This document shows positions 32,948 through 44,327 of a stretch of DNA of 64,000 nt, one piece after another. The position numbers were made by a program, and so were the translations under genes. The DNA is from Ascochyta rabiei (taxonomy: Eukaryota > Ascomycota > Dothideomycetes > Pleosporales > Didymellaceae): assembly GCF_004011695.2 (NCBI RefSeq), contig NC_082415.1, forward strand, positions 124,001-188,000, in the 5' to 3' direction. Every line of letters begins with the position of its first letter. Position 1 is the first letter of the stretch. Under the pieces are notes generated by a model. The model made no database searches and was not told where the DNA came from. It saw only the letters and a list, made by a program, of their open reading frames with translations.

Positions 32948-34481
32948 ATGGCATCCACTCATCGGTCCAAGGCGCCCTTTTGGGAGAACTCTCAAAGATT
33001 GAGCAGAAGAGGGATCTCAGCACCACTCCCACAAGGCCCTGCACCTGATACATCTGCCATTCCCTTCAAAACTCAATCCACCGACGACAAACCCCTTACC
33101 AAACTATGGAGCTGGCATGCTAGGCGCGTATCTTCCAAACAGAGCGTATCGGTACTCAGCTTTGCTGCCATTGTGAAGGGACCTGAAGACATCACATTGC
33201 TTGGGACCGACCGACCTGCAGCTGAATTTCATCCCTAGACATCACTTTCCATGCGTACCAATGATGGAGACACTGGTTCTTCGACCATCGCGACGACTTG
33301 GACAAGAAGCGAAACTGCGTACGACCACGCGATCGCCCTAGACTACGGTCATTCGACTGGCTCACCACAACTCCAACTTCTTGTCACAGAACACGTAGAG
33401 ATTATCCATGATTCACCTTACACATATTAAGATTATGCTACAATAGCTGAATCGACTTCTGCGATCGACCTTGTGCTGTAGATCCTCAACGATTCTGATG
33501 ATTACGTACTTCTGGGGAAGCATAAAATCCCGGAACCACCAATGCTCTGAGATTTCAAGGCTTCAAAAAGCTTGAAGTGAAAATGGGCGAAGAAGATCTA
33601 TTGCCTGGCGATCTCGAATCGAAGTTGAGCGATTGGGACATAAAGAGGGGGTCGAAACCATCTGTTCCTTAAATAGTTCCTTCTGGAAATGACCCGACAG
33701 GTATCACACAGCCGCTAGATCGCCGACTAGCCATTTTTGTGGTGGCCGAGGCGCATGACCTTTTGACCATCGATGATTACCCACATATGTTTATGCAGCT
33801 AGAGTTCAGATCTACGCAGAGCGAACTATTTCAAACTCCCGAAGATCACTCTCTCGCCTACTTGCCAGTTTCTTATCTGTCGCTGGACAATCCAGGTTGC
33901 GGAACCCGCCTTGATTCGATGTCCGAAATCCTTGAACCAGGATTGCGCTGCGGCGGGTGAATGAAAGCAAACACCCAGATTGTTACCAAGTTCCTCGCTC
34001 GTACTGAAATATTGACCATATCGGCCAATGGTGTATCGTAAGCTATGTCGCACAAGCCACTCGACGAGACCTAGAACCAAGCTGGACCTATTCGCTGGCT
34101 GATGAAGCTATCGAAGAGATACTGTCGAAGGCGCAAAATGCTAATGAATGCATGCGAAGAACGTCTGCCGCGCGGTCGCTGCTGCTAGCAACTGCCAGAC
34201 AGAAGAATGTCCCTCTGGTTTGCGTTGACTTGGGACCTAAGTCTGGGACCAGAAGAGTTTACATGACCAACGACGAGCTAGAAGACAGATCGTACATGGA
34301 AGCAATAGCCAACGGGGTATTTATCAGCAAGGGAGGTTGGTTCGGAAATGCTGTCGAGAGCCTGCCCTGCGTCGTACACCTTCATCTGACGTTTGCTGCC
34401 GCGTCTGAAAGCGCTCTAAAGCTGGCTATGGGTTGGTTGACCATTGCGATACGTAGAGCCGCGGCAAAGAACGACACCTAG
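32948..34481 (+). pseudogene. RIP-like relic of an unknown gene
   Basis: From ATG 32948 (MASTHRSK) one frame reads to TAG 33236 and continues with coding-like composition through TAA (near 33428), TAG and TGA codons to about 33560; later pieces (LAYLPVSYLSLDNPG near 33860; FISKGGWFGNAVESL near 34330) are in other frames. The early stops fit C:G to T:A changes; later decay includes indels. I recognise no family. Its last piece ends 8 bp before the convergent regulator gene's stop. Confidence 0.45.
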
Positions 34482-34489
34482 TCGCTTTG

Positions 34490-34613
34490 TTACGACTGCG
34501 AGGAGGCTGAGATCTCAAGCTCAGGCGTCATCAAGAACGGATGTTCAGACAAGTTTAACCAGAACGCTGGATCGAAGTCTTGCAGACCATCTGAATTCCA
34601 AAAGCCAAGCTCG

Positions 34614-34656
<43 letters not shown>

Positions 34657-36954
34657 ACCGAGGTATGGCTTTCGCTGAGACATTCGCGAATGGCTCTTTA
34701 AGTGCTTGAGCGGAGAATTTGTTAGTGATCAAACGGTCAAGGAGGTTCTTGATTGTGCGAGCAGCACCAGATAGTAGTGCGTAATTCGGGTCTTCTGGCT
34801 GAAGCAAAGCGCCCGTTTCAATCTCTGCAACAAGTACGCTCAAATCGCGAATGGATTTGGAAGGAGTTACGTCCGACGCACCGCGGTCGAATGTATTGTA
34901 AAGTAACGCTAGACAAAGAACGCCCGCAGCGGCGAGCCCGTAGTAGGCGACCTGGAATGAGTTAGCTCTAGCTTGACTACCCGCATCTGTTTTGAATTGT
35001 GATGAATAGAAAAGGGCGCAGGAGAATAGAGCGGACTGAAGTAGGCTTCTCGCAGAGAGTGAAAGGGTGTACAAGACGAGAAATATCGATTCAAAGATCA
35101 GCGAGTACTAACCTTCCATACTAACGATGTCCCTGAGTTTGCTAAGCGTTGTTTGAGCACGATTGCCTCCACAACGATGCTGAGCATGTCTGCCGATGTA
35201 CGGAGTAGCTTCTGCCCAGGGTTTGAGATGCGAGGCGTCATAGTAAGCTCCAAAAGAAACTTGACATGAGTGAAATTGAGCTTCGCGCTGACAAGGAAAT
35301 CAATTTCCACACGACTTTGAGTGTAAGATGATAAAGTCTTGTCGAGTCTGAGTGAGATCGGTATTGCAGCCCATTGTAGTTCCACAGTGGTTCGTATGTC
35401 ACTAGGATTCGTCAGCAAGGACCCAGCTCAGAGGTCAAGGGAGCTCAACCTTGCTTTCCTTGTTCTTGTGTCTCGATCTTCCTTCTGGAGCTCAAGTACG
35501 TCTTCTTTCAATGAAGCGCAGATACCATGAACTCTAGTATCCGCACGGTACGTAAATTGCTCGTCCGGCTTCCATTTCTCCGGCACATCAGCTGTTGCAC
35601 AATAACGCTTCAGCATGCGTGGTGGTCGGCCTAGGAAGATGGAGCAGTTCTTGTCTGCAGAGTAGGTCCGAATGAACACTACAAATCGAAGTTCCGTCAA
35701 GAAGGCGGGTGTGATTGAAGGGTCACCCAGTTGCTCGTGATAGCCCAAAGCGAACAAGGAACTTACGACATTACCCAACTTTCGCCAAGAATGGTAGCCT
35801 GACCAGTCAGCAGAAAGATCTCAACGTCTGAGAGACACTGACTAAGATTCATCAGTGCCCTTAGATGCAAAGGTTCCGCACGAGGCATTCTCCATGAAGG
35901 TGGAAGGGTCTGGCATTCATGGAAAACTCGGGCAAGCGACAAGAAGTCGAGATCACCACCACATGGTGCGGTTTACTGACAAGATCGCCTGTAAGAAAAT
36001 ACATGACTTACTCTGATCACCATCTACCATGGAGTGCAGAATGAAGTTCTCGTATTGCAGAATAAGTTGTAGATCATTCAAGCAGTCCAAGGAGAGTGCT
36101 ATATCAAGGCAGGTGTCTGAATAACGCATTGCGAGTTTGCGAAGGGCTCGACGCTCCTGCTCTGAGCTGTATAGTCCGTCAAAGCGGGTGACGTCTATAG
36201 TCGCGCGCGAAACAGCTGTGAAGAACACGCCCAAGGTCTCCCATCGGGCTTTTCCTCTGCAAAAGAACTCGCAGAAGGCTTCAATAGATTCTCCCACGTG
36301 TATCAAAAGAGGCCCACACGATTGTGTGGAAAGCTCTTTTGAGATGGTTGTAACAATTTTAGGCTCTTGATGCTCGTCCTCAACTTCGATTTCGTCTTGA
36401 TCGAGCGTAGCAGTGGATAATGTTGCACAAGCCATGGTGAAGGGCTCAGCGATTGGTAGATTGATGCCTTCGTTCACCCAGGTCTGAACCAGCGATTTCC
36501 AAACCGGTAGTCGCGCGCTGGTGCGGACTTGCGTGATAAATCTTGCCCCTTCTTCGATTTTATCTTCGGCGACTGTGCATCCCAGAGTGTGTGAGTGATC
36601 ATGCAAGTCTTCCTGAGGAATGATCGGCAGATCGCTTTGAGTTTTGCCCGAAACATGGTCAAAGAAGGTTGTGTGACTTGATGAGCCAAGATACCCAGGA
36701 TTGGGATAATGGCGCGGCTTCCCATAGACACTTTCGAACGGTGCAGTGAAAGCTCCAGTGATAGGAGCGCTGGGTAATGTTGCATCCGTATTGCCTGGTG
36801 AAGATGGCAGTTTCCTCTTCTTAAAGGGTCGGTCGCGATACGAGCACTCGTTCGCCATATCTCTGTTTCTGCATCGCGAACATGTGGGCTTGGTATGGTC
36901 ACATGAAAGCTTTGACAACCGGCAGGGATCGCAGGCAGGAAGTCTTCGAGACAT
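34490..36954 (-). CDS. Zn2Cys6 transcription factor with fungal-specific regulatory domain
   Basis: Exons 36954-36012, 35798-35450, 35401-35113 and 34951-34490 give 680 residues. The zinc cluster is complete: Cys 8, 11, 18, 25, 28 and 37 (CDPC, CSRC). The middle domain has the block LGYHEQL, then YSADKNCSIFLGRPPRM, and AYYGLAAAGVLCL near the C-terminus, typical of nuclear Zn2Cys6 regulators. A run of 14 Asn (about 627-640) is encoded by a (GTT/AAC)n microsatellite and will vary in length. Intron 1 is unusually long (213 nt, a multiple of three). The gene is divergent from the decarboxylase (starts 378 bp apart), so it probably controls that gene and perhaps the transporter behind it. The chosen start is the first ATG before the zinc cluster. 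Confidence 0.9.
34613..34656. repeat. (GTT)n microsatellite inside the regulator gene
   Basis: About 14 perfect trinucleotide units, read as poly-Asn on the minus strand. Coding, in frame. Confidence 0.95.
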
Positions 36955-37332
36955 TGCGGCTATCGACACGCTTGCGCAGGAGCCCTTCGAAGTCGTGAGT
37001 GGCTTCAACTCAATTCAGACGCGCGGTGATGGACTGTTCGAGGTGGGGCAGCAGATCCGGTGTATTAATGGACAATCTATCAGGGCAACATTGTAAAGGC
37101 AATCTTTGCAACAGCAAAATGGCAATTAGGTCGGAGTGTAGTGTTTAGCGTCGGCGTAATCATCATCAGCTACTCCGAACGCGGCCTCCGTTCACGTTGA
37201 GCCGAACATTACCCCACTTCTACCCTGCTAACCGCCATACGCGCTGGTCGACATCCGGACTGCCCATTTATAAATGCCGTGCTGAGTCCCGCCTCGACCT
37301 CAGTTTACTGAAAAGCCAAATTTATAGCGAGT
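36955..37332. promoter_or_regulatory. Divergent promoter between regulator and decarboxylase
   Basis: 378 bp between two divergent ATGs. It includes TTTATAAATG near 37267, about 65 bp before the decarboxylase start. The region should hold control elements for both genes; I cannot assign specific CGG half-site pairs with confidence. Confidence 0.5.
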
Positions 37333-39160
37333 ATGTCAGACACCATCAAACTTGCACAGTACCTGTTCAAGCGCTTGAACCAGTTAGGCGCTAGCGCGGT
37401 TCATGGAGTGCCAGGTAAGCTTCCAGCGCATCGTTCGGCCTGTCTCGATACTGAGATGTCTTGTAGGCGACTTCAACCTTGATCTGCTCGACTATGTCGA
37501 GCCCTCGGGTTTACTATGGGTTGGCAATACTAACGAGCTGAACGCTGGGTATGCCGCCGATGGCTATAGCAGGATCCGAGGTATTGGTGCTCTTGTCACC
37601 ACCTTCGGAGTTGGCGAATTATCTGCAATAAACGCCATAGCTGGTGCCTACGCTGAGAGGGCGCCTGTTGTTCACATCGTTGGAACACCCAATCGAGCGA
37701 CCCAAGATGGAAGGGTTCGCGTTCACCACACGTTCAATGACGGCAACTTTCGCCGGTTCGGCCAGATGCATGCGCACGTTACAGTAGCGCAAACCAGCCT
37801 CAGAGATCCGCTCACAGCACCCGTAGAGATTGATCGAGTGCTGCAGCAGTGCCTGATACACAGCAGACCAGTGTACATTGAAGTTCCCGTCGATCTTGTA
37901 GACGTACCTGTTCGGTCGGCAACTCTCCAGGAACCAATCAGGCTTCCAGAGCCACTTGCAATACCGGCCACCAGCGCTGCCATCGACCAAGTACTTGAGA
38001 AGATTTACGCGGCTAAGCGCCCTGTAATTCTTTTCGACGGCGAATGTAGAGCACTTAACATCACGAGAGAAGTGCAGTCAATCATCGAAGTGACCAAGTG
38101 GCCCACTTGGACGACTTCTTATGGACGAGGTCTTATCGATGAAAGCCTTCCCAACTTTCAGGGTGTGTACAAAGGAGCTTTTGACGAGAAACCCATCCAA
38201 GACTTCTTTGGGCAGGCAGACCTGGTCTTGATATTTGGCCCACACTTCAGCACGACGAACTCGTATGCGCTGACCGCGAAGCCCAACCCGGAGAACAGTG
38301 TGGTCTTTCTCGACACTGAGATTGAATTGGGCGCCACAACTCTGCGAGATATTCCAGCAAGACTAGCCGTCTCTCAATTGCGCGAAAAACTCGATGCATC
38401 GAAGATTGCACAGTACTCGGTATCAGATCTACAAGGCCTATCGTGGCATGCTCCCCAACCGCTCTCTTTTTCTACTGTCTCAAAAGACGAAGTCATCTCG
38501 CATTCCAAATTATGGGATTTGCTCACTCCCTTCATCCGCTCGGGCGATATTGTGATGGGCGAGACTGGCACCTCAGGCTACGGTGTCCGCGAGATGCGTA
38601 CACCAGCAAATGTCCGGATTTTCGCACCTGTGACCTGGCTATCAATTGGATATATGCTCCCTGCAGCGCAAGGAGCCTCGCTAGCGCAGCAGCAAGCGCA
38701 ATCACAGGCGAACAGAGCTACAAGTGGTGAGAGGACCAAAAGCAGTCGCACAATCTTGTTCATTGGCGATGGCAGTCTCCAGATGACAGTCCAGGAGATA
38801 TCAACCATGATACGGCACAACCTCAATGTCATCATTGTGGTGTTGAATAACGACGGATATACGATTGAAAGAGCGATTCATGGATTGAAGGAGACATACA
38901 ACGACGTTGCAACCTGGAGATATTTGGGCGCACCCAGTTTCTTTGGCGCGAAAGAAAATACTTTCACAGCATCTGCTCGGACGTGGGGCGAGCTTGAAGA
39001 AGTACTCAATGACGAGAGGCTGGCCGAAGGAACAGGTTTGAGGATGGTAGAGTTGTTCCTGGATCGCGAAGACGTGCCGAAAGGGCCATTGACTATGTTG
39101 TTGGGAAAAGAGCAGAAGCGCACAGAAGGGCTAGAGACCAAGCGTGAAACGATACCATAG
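37333..39160 (+). CDS. Thiamine-diphosphate-dependent 2-oxo-acid decarboxylase (pyruvate/aromatic keto-acid decarboxylase family)
   Basis: Exons 37333-37414 and 37467-39160 (52-nt GTAAGC..TAG intron) give 591 residues. N-terminal PYR domain with the catalytic Glu in VEPSG (near residue 39) and NTNELNAGYAADGY; a central domain; a C-terminal PP domain with the diphosphate/Mg motif GDGSLQ at 461-466 and LNNDGY near 490. These enzymes convert 2-oxo acids such as pyruvate, indolepyruvate or phenylpyruvate to aldehydes plus CO2. A Gln/Ala-rich insertion (AQQQAQSQA) before GDGS is unusual. Standing next to a regulator and transporter, it is probably a specialised paralogue rather than the fermentation enzyme; the substrate is not readable. 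Confidence 0.92.
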
Positions 39161-39210
39161 GTTTGTAAACATAGCTGCAAAGTAGGTCCTACAGAAACAG
39201 AAGATATATA

Positions 39211-41083
39211 CTATAAAGGCCGGAGTGCTCCAGAACGATCACCTGCCCATTTTCCGTGGATTGCCTGTCGTGAGCTCTTACCCCAGAACGCGATCGGTAA
39301 TGCGACAAGGCCGCCCACAATTTGCAAAGCTGCAAGCTCGATCCCAACCAGCTTGTAACCATGTGCCGCGATCCAAGGCACCAATGCAAAAGTCATGAAA
39401 AAGCTGATAACGTAACATCCTCCGCCCAGTACGGAGATTGCTGGAGCTGCCCATCGTGGGAACGCTTCAGTGACCCACATGGTATTGCTTATGGATAGGG
39501 TCGTCCATGAAAAGCCATTCAGACCGTACGCCAGGTAGTAGAGAGCGAAGTGGAGTCTGTGTTGAACGGCAAATCCATAGATCAAAGTGCTGAGAGTACC
39601 GGTAATGACGGGAAGGATGTAGCCGACCAGGAAGTGCTCAGCCTCGCGAACGCCGCGATTCCGTCTTGCGAGTCGGTTGAGTATCGTACTGATGAGGCGA
39701 CCACCAAGCGGGTAGGCAAAAAGTGAACCTACGCCCGAGCAGATATTCACGCACGTAATGAGTGCTGACGACAGATTATAGGGACTTTCCTGCAGAATTG
39801 TGGCGTAGGTTGTACCGATGAAGAGCATGCCAGCGAAGTTGACTGATGAAGAAAGGAATACCCAGAAGATGAGAGGGTTGATAGCACAGAAGGCCATTTG
39901 GCAATAGCACCGGCTCACAGCGGTCCAAGAGGCGAATGGCGAGCGTGTGAGACCAAGACGATCGCGTAGCCCGTCGAAGCCGCTGCGCCGTGATCCAGAT
40001 GGTAGATCTGGAAGATCACGATATATGTCGGAATCAGCTTCCTCATCTTTGTAGACCGTGAGCTTCTCAGTTGCACTTTGCAACAAGATAAGCCCATCAA
40101 AGGCTACCGTCGGCCGTTTGAAGTAGGTTTCCGGATATAGAAAGAAAACGAGAACAAAGGAAATGCCCATTGGAATGGACGAGTAGTGGTAAAAGCGACG
40201 CCAGTCATTTCCGTAAGATGTCATATACGGTACGATAGCCAACAACACGGTGCCAGCAAAGCCGACCAGCGACCAGAGAAGTGCAACAGCATCGGGTCGC
40301 TGATGGATGAAAGTCATGTCGATTATCATCAGGAATGCCTTCATAGGTAAGCACACGCCATATCACGAGAAGAAAAGGTCACACACCAACGTTAGGGAGA
40401 GACCTTCGCCCAGTCCCATGATGCAAAGGCATGTAAGAAGCTGGTAAAAGCTTCTTGAATACCCGGCTCCGGTAGTTACCACCAGCATCATCAACGCCAC
40501 TATCAAAAACACTGGACGCCTACCCATGCCAAGGGACAAGGGGGCCCAGAGCAGTGCACCAAGGCCGATGAACAATGTAGGAGCTGTGACGAGTGTCTCT
40601 ATATTCCATGGTTGGATTTCCTTTCGATCCAGTCAGCCAGTACACGACGCCAATGCACTATGAACAGTATATGCTTACCTGTCCTTCAAATTCTACCATT
40701 AGTCCGTGAAAGAACATGCTAGCTGCTTGTACCATTGTTAGTGAGACGGTGGAATAGCAAGCTACGGCAGCGATGGCACCGGCTGTCTTCCATCGACTCC
40801 AGTTCAGTGGGTCGGCAGGGCTCTCGGAGGGTACAGGCAGGTTCAAAATCGTGCCTGAAGATGTTACGAGGTAGATACTGCCGGATAGGTTGTATGACTC
40901 GTGCTTGCGACGAATGGTCTCCTTAGTGCCCCTACTGAGGCCTGAGTTCGAACGTGCGAATGGTTTGCAGTCCCCAACGCATTCTTCTACAGATGGGACA
41001 AGGCTCGGTTTTCGAAGCGGTTGAGCGATTGGTGGCAGTGCCATCTCCACTTCGGGGTAAGGATCTTGTAGTAGCGATGCCAT
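39211..41083 (-). CDS. MFS transporter, DHA1-type
   Basis: Exons 41083-40679, 40620-40387 and 40338-39211 (introns 58 and 48 nt) give 588 residues. A cytosolic N-terminus of about 110 residues ends in DPLNWSRWK, the entry sequence of fungal DHA1 drug/polyamine:H+ antiporters, followed by twelve predicted membrane segments with GMGRRPVF in the first loop and MIIDMTFIHQRP. A long central loop (about residues 330-380 region, YKDEEADSDIYRD) separates the two halves. Plasma-membrane export is likely. It ends only 50 bp from the end of the decarboxylase and probably moves a substrate or product of that enzyme. Confidence 0.9.
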
Positions 41084-42309
41084 GGTTCAGTGTGGGTATG
41101 AATGGAGTAATTAGTAATGGCCGACGCAGCAGGTAAAAAAGAGAAAAAGAGGTCGGCGACAGCTCCCAGCCTACATCGAATCCTGTAGGATGGGTTGAAA
41201 TGACTTTCTCTGTTGGTTCAAAAACTTATTCTTAATACCACTGTCGGTGAGCCCTATGTGTTCATCCGTCGTTCATCATCTTTGATCAGCAATACTGTTA
41301 CCGCCGTCAATTTCTCCATTGAGCGCCTCACTATTGCAAAATATGGTAGTGCCTGGCGGAAGGGCGCTGATCGACCGCTCAAAGAAGTATAGCCGCCAAC
41401 GCACGGTTTCAGACGTTGGATAATTAGCGGAAGGCTGCGGGAAGTACATATTAAAAGTGTGGAGGGCGCTGCGCAGCTTGTTTCGCCACGAGCCCAACTC
41501 TCAAGACGTTGGTTGAACCGTTGAAATAAGGTTCGCAACGTTGGTTCCTGTCTTGACCTCGAAACACAACATAACCTCCTGTCGTGCCTGTTTGCTAGGT
41601 TGATCCTGCCGCAAAGCGTTCTCCACGATTAATGGGAATGAGCCTGGAGTTCATGCAACTCATGTGAGACGTGAACACAGAAAGTTTGTGACCATGAGGC
41701 AGTTGTGGTGATGGAAATTTACCGGGGGTCTGGAAATTTCACCGGCCAAGCCGGACCGAGCAATTTCGCAGCCCAAGCTGTCCTTTCTTCCAGTTAGACG
41801 ATATGCCTGGAGAGTGCGTAAGTTTCAGATTCGAGTTTTGTTCACAAAGATTTGTCGTGTCAGAATTCGTTTTTGTGGGCCCGCGCGGCTTCGGCGCCAC
41901 AGCCGCACTCTCAACCTGACACAGCGTCACTCCAGACGTGTCACGAGCCAAAGCAAGTATGCCAAAGAGAGAAAGACCATGACGATCAGCGTGCTGCGCC
42001 CAGCACGTGCGTCTAGCATATGCGCCATAGCATATGTGGAGCTATGGTGGATGGAAAGGGCGGCAGACCGCTGAACGAAAAGGGCATACAGCACAAAGTT
42101 CCGCCTTTCCCGTGCAGCTGCCTGGGTGCACAGAGTCTAAAATTATCATAGTCGCCTTCAAGCACGACGAAGAAGGGCGTCTGTAGAGACGAATACGTCG
42201 TTCACTGTGCATATATAAACATGGCTTAAAATTTTGAAATGGAGATGTTCTATCCACGGTCGGCCCTGGTTCTACAGGACCTTTTGTTATCCGTTCTTGG
42301 ACTCAGCCA
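41084..42309. other. Intergenic, no gene seen
   Basis: 1.2 kb carrying the promoters of the transporter (minus) and E2/F-box gene (plus; TATATAAAC near 42211, about 100 bp before its start). No other supported feature. Confidence 0.4.
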
Positions 42310-44220
42310 ATGAATGCAGATATGATGGCCTCCAACGAACCATCACCATCGAAAGCCCTCCATCATCGACTCCTGAAAGATGTCGCCGATATACAACAGG
42401 ATCCGTACCCCAACGTGCACTTCCAAGTGAACGACCAGGACCTCTACAATGCCTGCCTCATCCTCACCCCTGAAGAGTACCAGCCGCTGCACCTCTTCGT
42501 TGAGTTCCCGCACGACTATCCGCTTAAAGCTCCTGTGGTCACCATACAAAGTGACGTAGTCCACCCCAATATATACGGAGACTATATATGTGCTAGCGTC
42601 CTCAACACTACTGAGGGCTGGACACCCGCGTACACGCTCAAAGGCGTACTCATCCAGCTGTTGAGCTTTTTCAGCAGCGACTCGCTCGAACAAGATCATA
42701 GCGGAGACACAGTAGATCTGGCAGAGTATCGCCAAAGAGGAACCGTACGACGGTACACTCGGCATGAAGGTCGTGAATCATCCAGCTACTACTGCGATAG
42801 CTGTGGATTCGGCCCGGAGTGGACACCCAAACGTATTACCAACGAGACTTCGAAAGCGCCTACGGAATCAGCAGCGACAATTTCAAAACTGCTCTCGCTT
42901 CCTGATGAGGTTGTAATTCTGATGTTAGAGGAAATACCTACAAAAGACGTACTCGCGCTTGCCGACGCCATTCCACTAGTCAAACGCACTGTTCATTCCT
43001 ACGACTTCATCCGTACGCGCGAGCTGCAATGCTTTTGTTTGAAGAAATCTTACATAAACGCTAAGCTTGGGTGTGGCATCTCTGTAACTGGCGGCAAAAA
43101 GCCAATCTTAAGATCTGAATTCGACCTGCTCAGTCAGGAGGCCTTCTTCCAGCACAATGTGCGCCGTAGCATTCAGGGTGTAAAATTCGACAAGTGGCAG
43201 CCACTGCCGCTTAGCAGACGTCACTGGAACGGAGTGAAGACGAACGCGACAGCGTGTCTCCATAGCATACACAGCCACGCAGGAATACTTAGCAACGAGC
43301 CTGAAGACATCGATGTTGTTTACCATCTCATGAACAGTGTCGTAGTCCAGTTCTCTGCAGATGTTGAGAAGGGGTTCCGGCAACCGGACGAGCGGAGCAC
43401 ACTCAGCCACGCTTCAGAAAAGGCCGTGGAGGCCTACTTTGCCTGCTTTCATTTGTTGCTTTGCCTCGCTACGGAGAATTTAGCCATTGTCAAGGCTGCG
43501 AACGAGAGGGTAAATCGCTTCATGACGGGCCCACATACCAAAAAGCAATTCCCTGATCTCGGACACCTGCTTGTCGCCTCTCTCATTTCGGACAATGGAC
43601 TCACGCAACCTCTCGGCTTCCAGATCATTAAAGAAGCCATTCTCCGCAATGTCGTTTGGATGCTCGATTCCAAAGGCGCCGATATGGCTGAGCTCGCATA
43701 TCTGGAACCATCTGCCATATCGGAGTATCGCCTAGTGAAAACTTTCGAGGCTTCGACAACGTCTTACCGTCTTCTTATGTTCATCAGATTGTTCGGCTCC
43801 TCCGCTCGTCCAGCAGGCAAGTCACTTGTGGAACTGCGCGAAGGGCTCTTCGACAGTCATGGTGCACCACCACCAGGCGTTTCTGCGACAATGGCACAGC
43901 ACATTCGTAGCATCCGCGAGATCAGTGGTTTTCCAGGGTTTTTGAGAGCCATGGGCATTGAGCATATTCCCAGCAAGACGGAGTTCACAGCGTTCCTTCG
44001 ACGTTCCATTACAGATAGTGTGAAAGCTGGGTACTCAATCGTGCCAATGTCGCAAGCGGAGCTGTACATGATCCGCAAGGTGCGCGAACGTGATGTTGAA
44101 GTTGCGGAGGGAGTAGACATTACAGATGCAATGATCACGTGGTACAACAGTGGGGAGAAGTGGTATTGGAATGGGTGGAAAGGGAGACCAACGTTCTTCC
44201 CCAATCGGAAGGTCAGCTAA
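42310..44220 (+). CDS. E2 (UBC)-fold plus F-box fusion protein
   Basis: Single exon, 636 residues. Residues about 15-125 form a ubiquitin-conjugating fold with HPN at 85-87 and a Cys94 in GDYICASVL at the place of the E2 catalytic Cys, followed by TPAYTLKGVL. A CDSC pair (162-165) is followed by an F-box-like helix-rich segment from LLSLPDE (about 194-235), and a long alpha-helical C-terminus. An E2-type active Cys joined to an F-box would link a ubiquitin carrier to an SCF adaptor in one chain. Similar fusions occur in Pezizomycotina as I recall. Whether Cys94 is active is unknown. It converges on the monooxygenase (107 bp gap). Frame intact. Confidence 0.85.
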   Translation: MNADMMASNEPSPSKALHHRLLKDVADIQQDPYPNVHFQVNDQDLYNACLILTPEEYQPLHLFVEFPHDYPLKAPVVTIQSDVVHPNIYGDYICASVLNTTEGWTPAYTLKGVLIQLLSFFSSDSLEQDHSGDTVDLAEYRQRGTVRRYTRHEGRESSSYYCDSCGFGPEWTPKRITNETSKAPTESAATISKLLSLPDEVVILMLEEIPTKDVLALADAIPLVKRTVHSYDFIRTRELQCFCLKKSYINAKLGCGISVTGGKKPILRSEFDLLSQEAFFQHNVRRSIQGVKFDKWQPLPLSRRHWNGVKTNATACLHSIHSHAGILSNEPEDIDVVYHLMNSVVVQFSADVEKGFRQPDERSTLSHASEKAVEAYFACFHLLLCLATENLAIVKAANERVNRFMTGPHTKKQFPDLGHLLVASLISDNGLTQPLGFQIIKEAILRNVVWMLDSKGADMAELAYLEPSAISEYRLVKTFEASTTSYRLLMFIRLFGSSARPAGKSLVELREGLFDSHGAPPPGVSATMAQHIRSIREISGFPGFLRAMGIEHIPSKTEFTAFLRRSITDSVKAGYSIVPMSQAELYMIRKVRERDVEVAEGVDITDAMITWYNSGEKWYWNGWKGRPTFFPNRKVS

Positions 44221-44327
44221 AGGGGGTTCGTGTCGAGAAGAGGTGGCAGAGGTGGGAGACAAGGTCCTCGCGAATGGTGCAAAATCTGCAATGCGTACCG
44301 TCAGAGCGGCTCCAATGCGATTGACCA

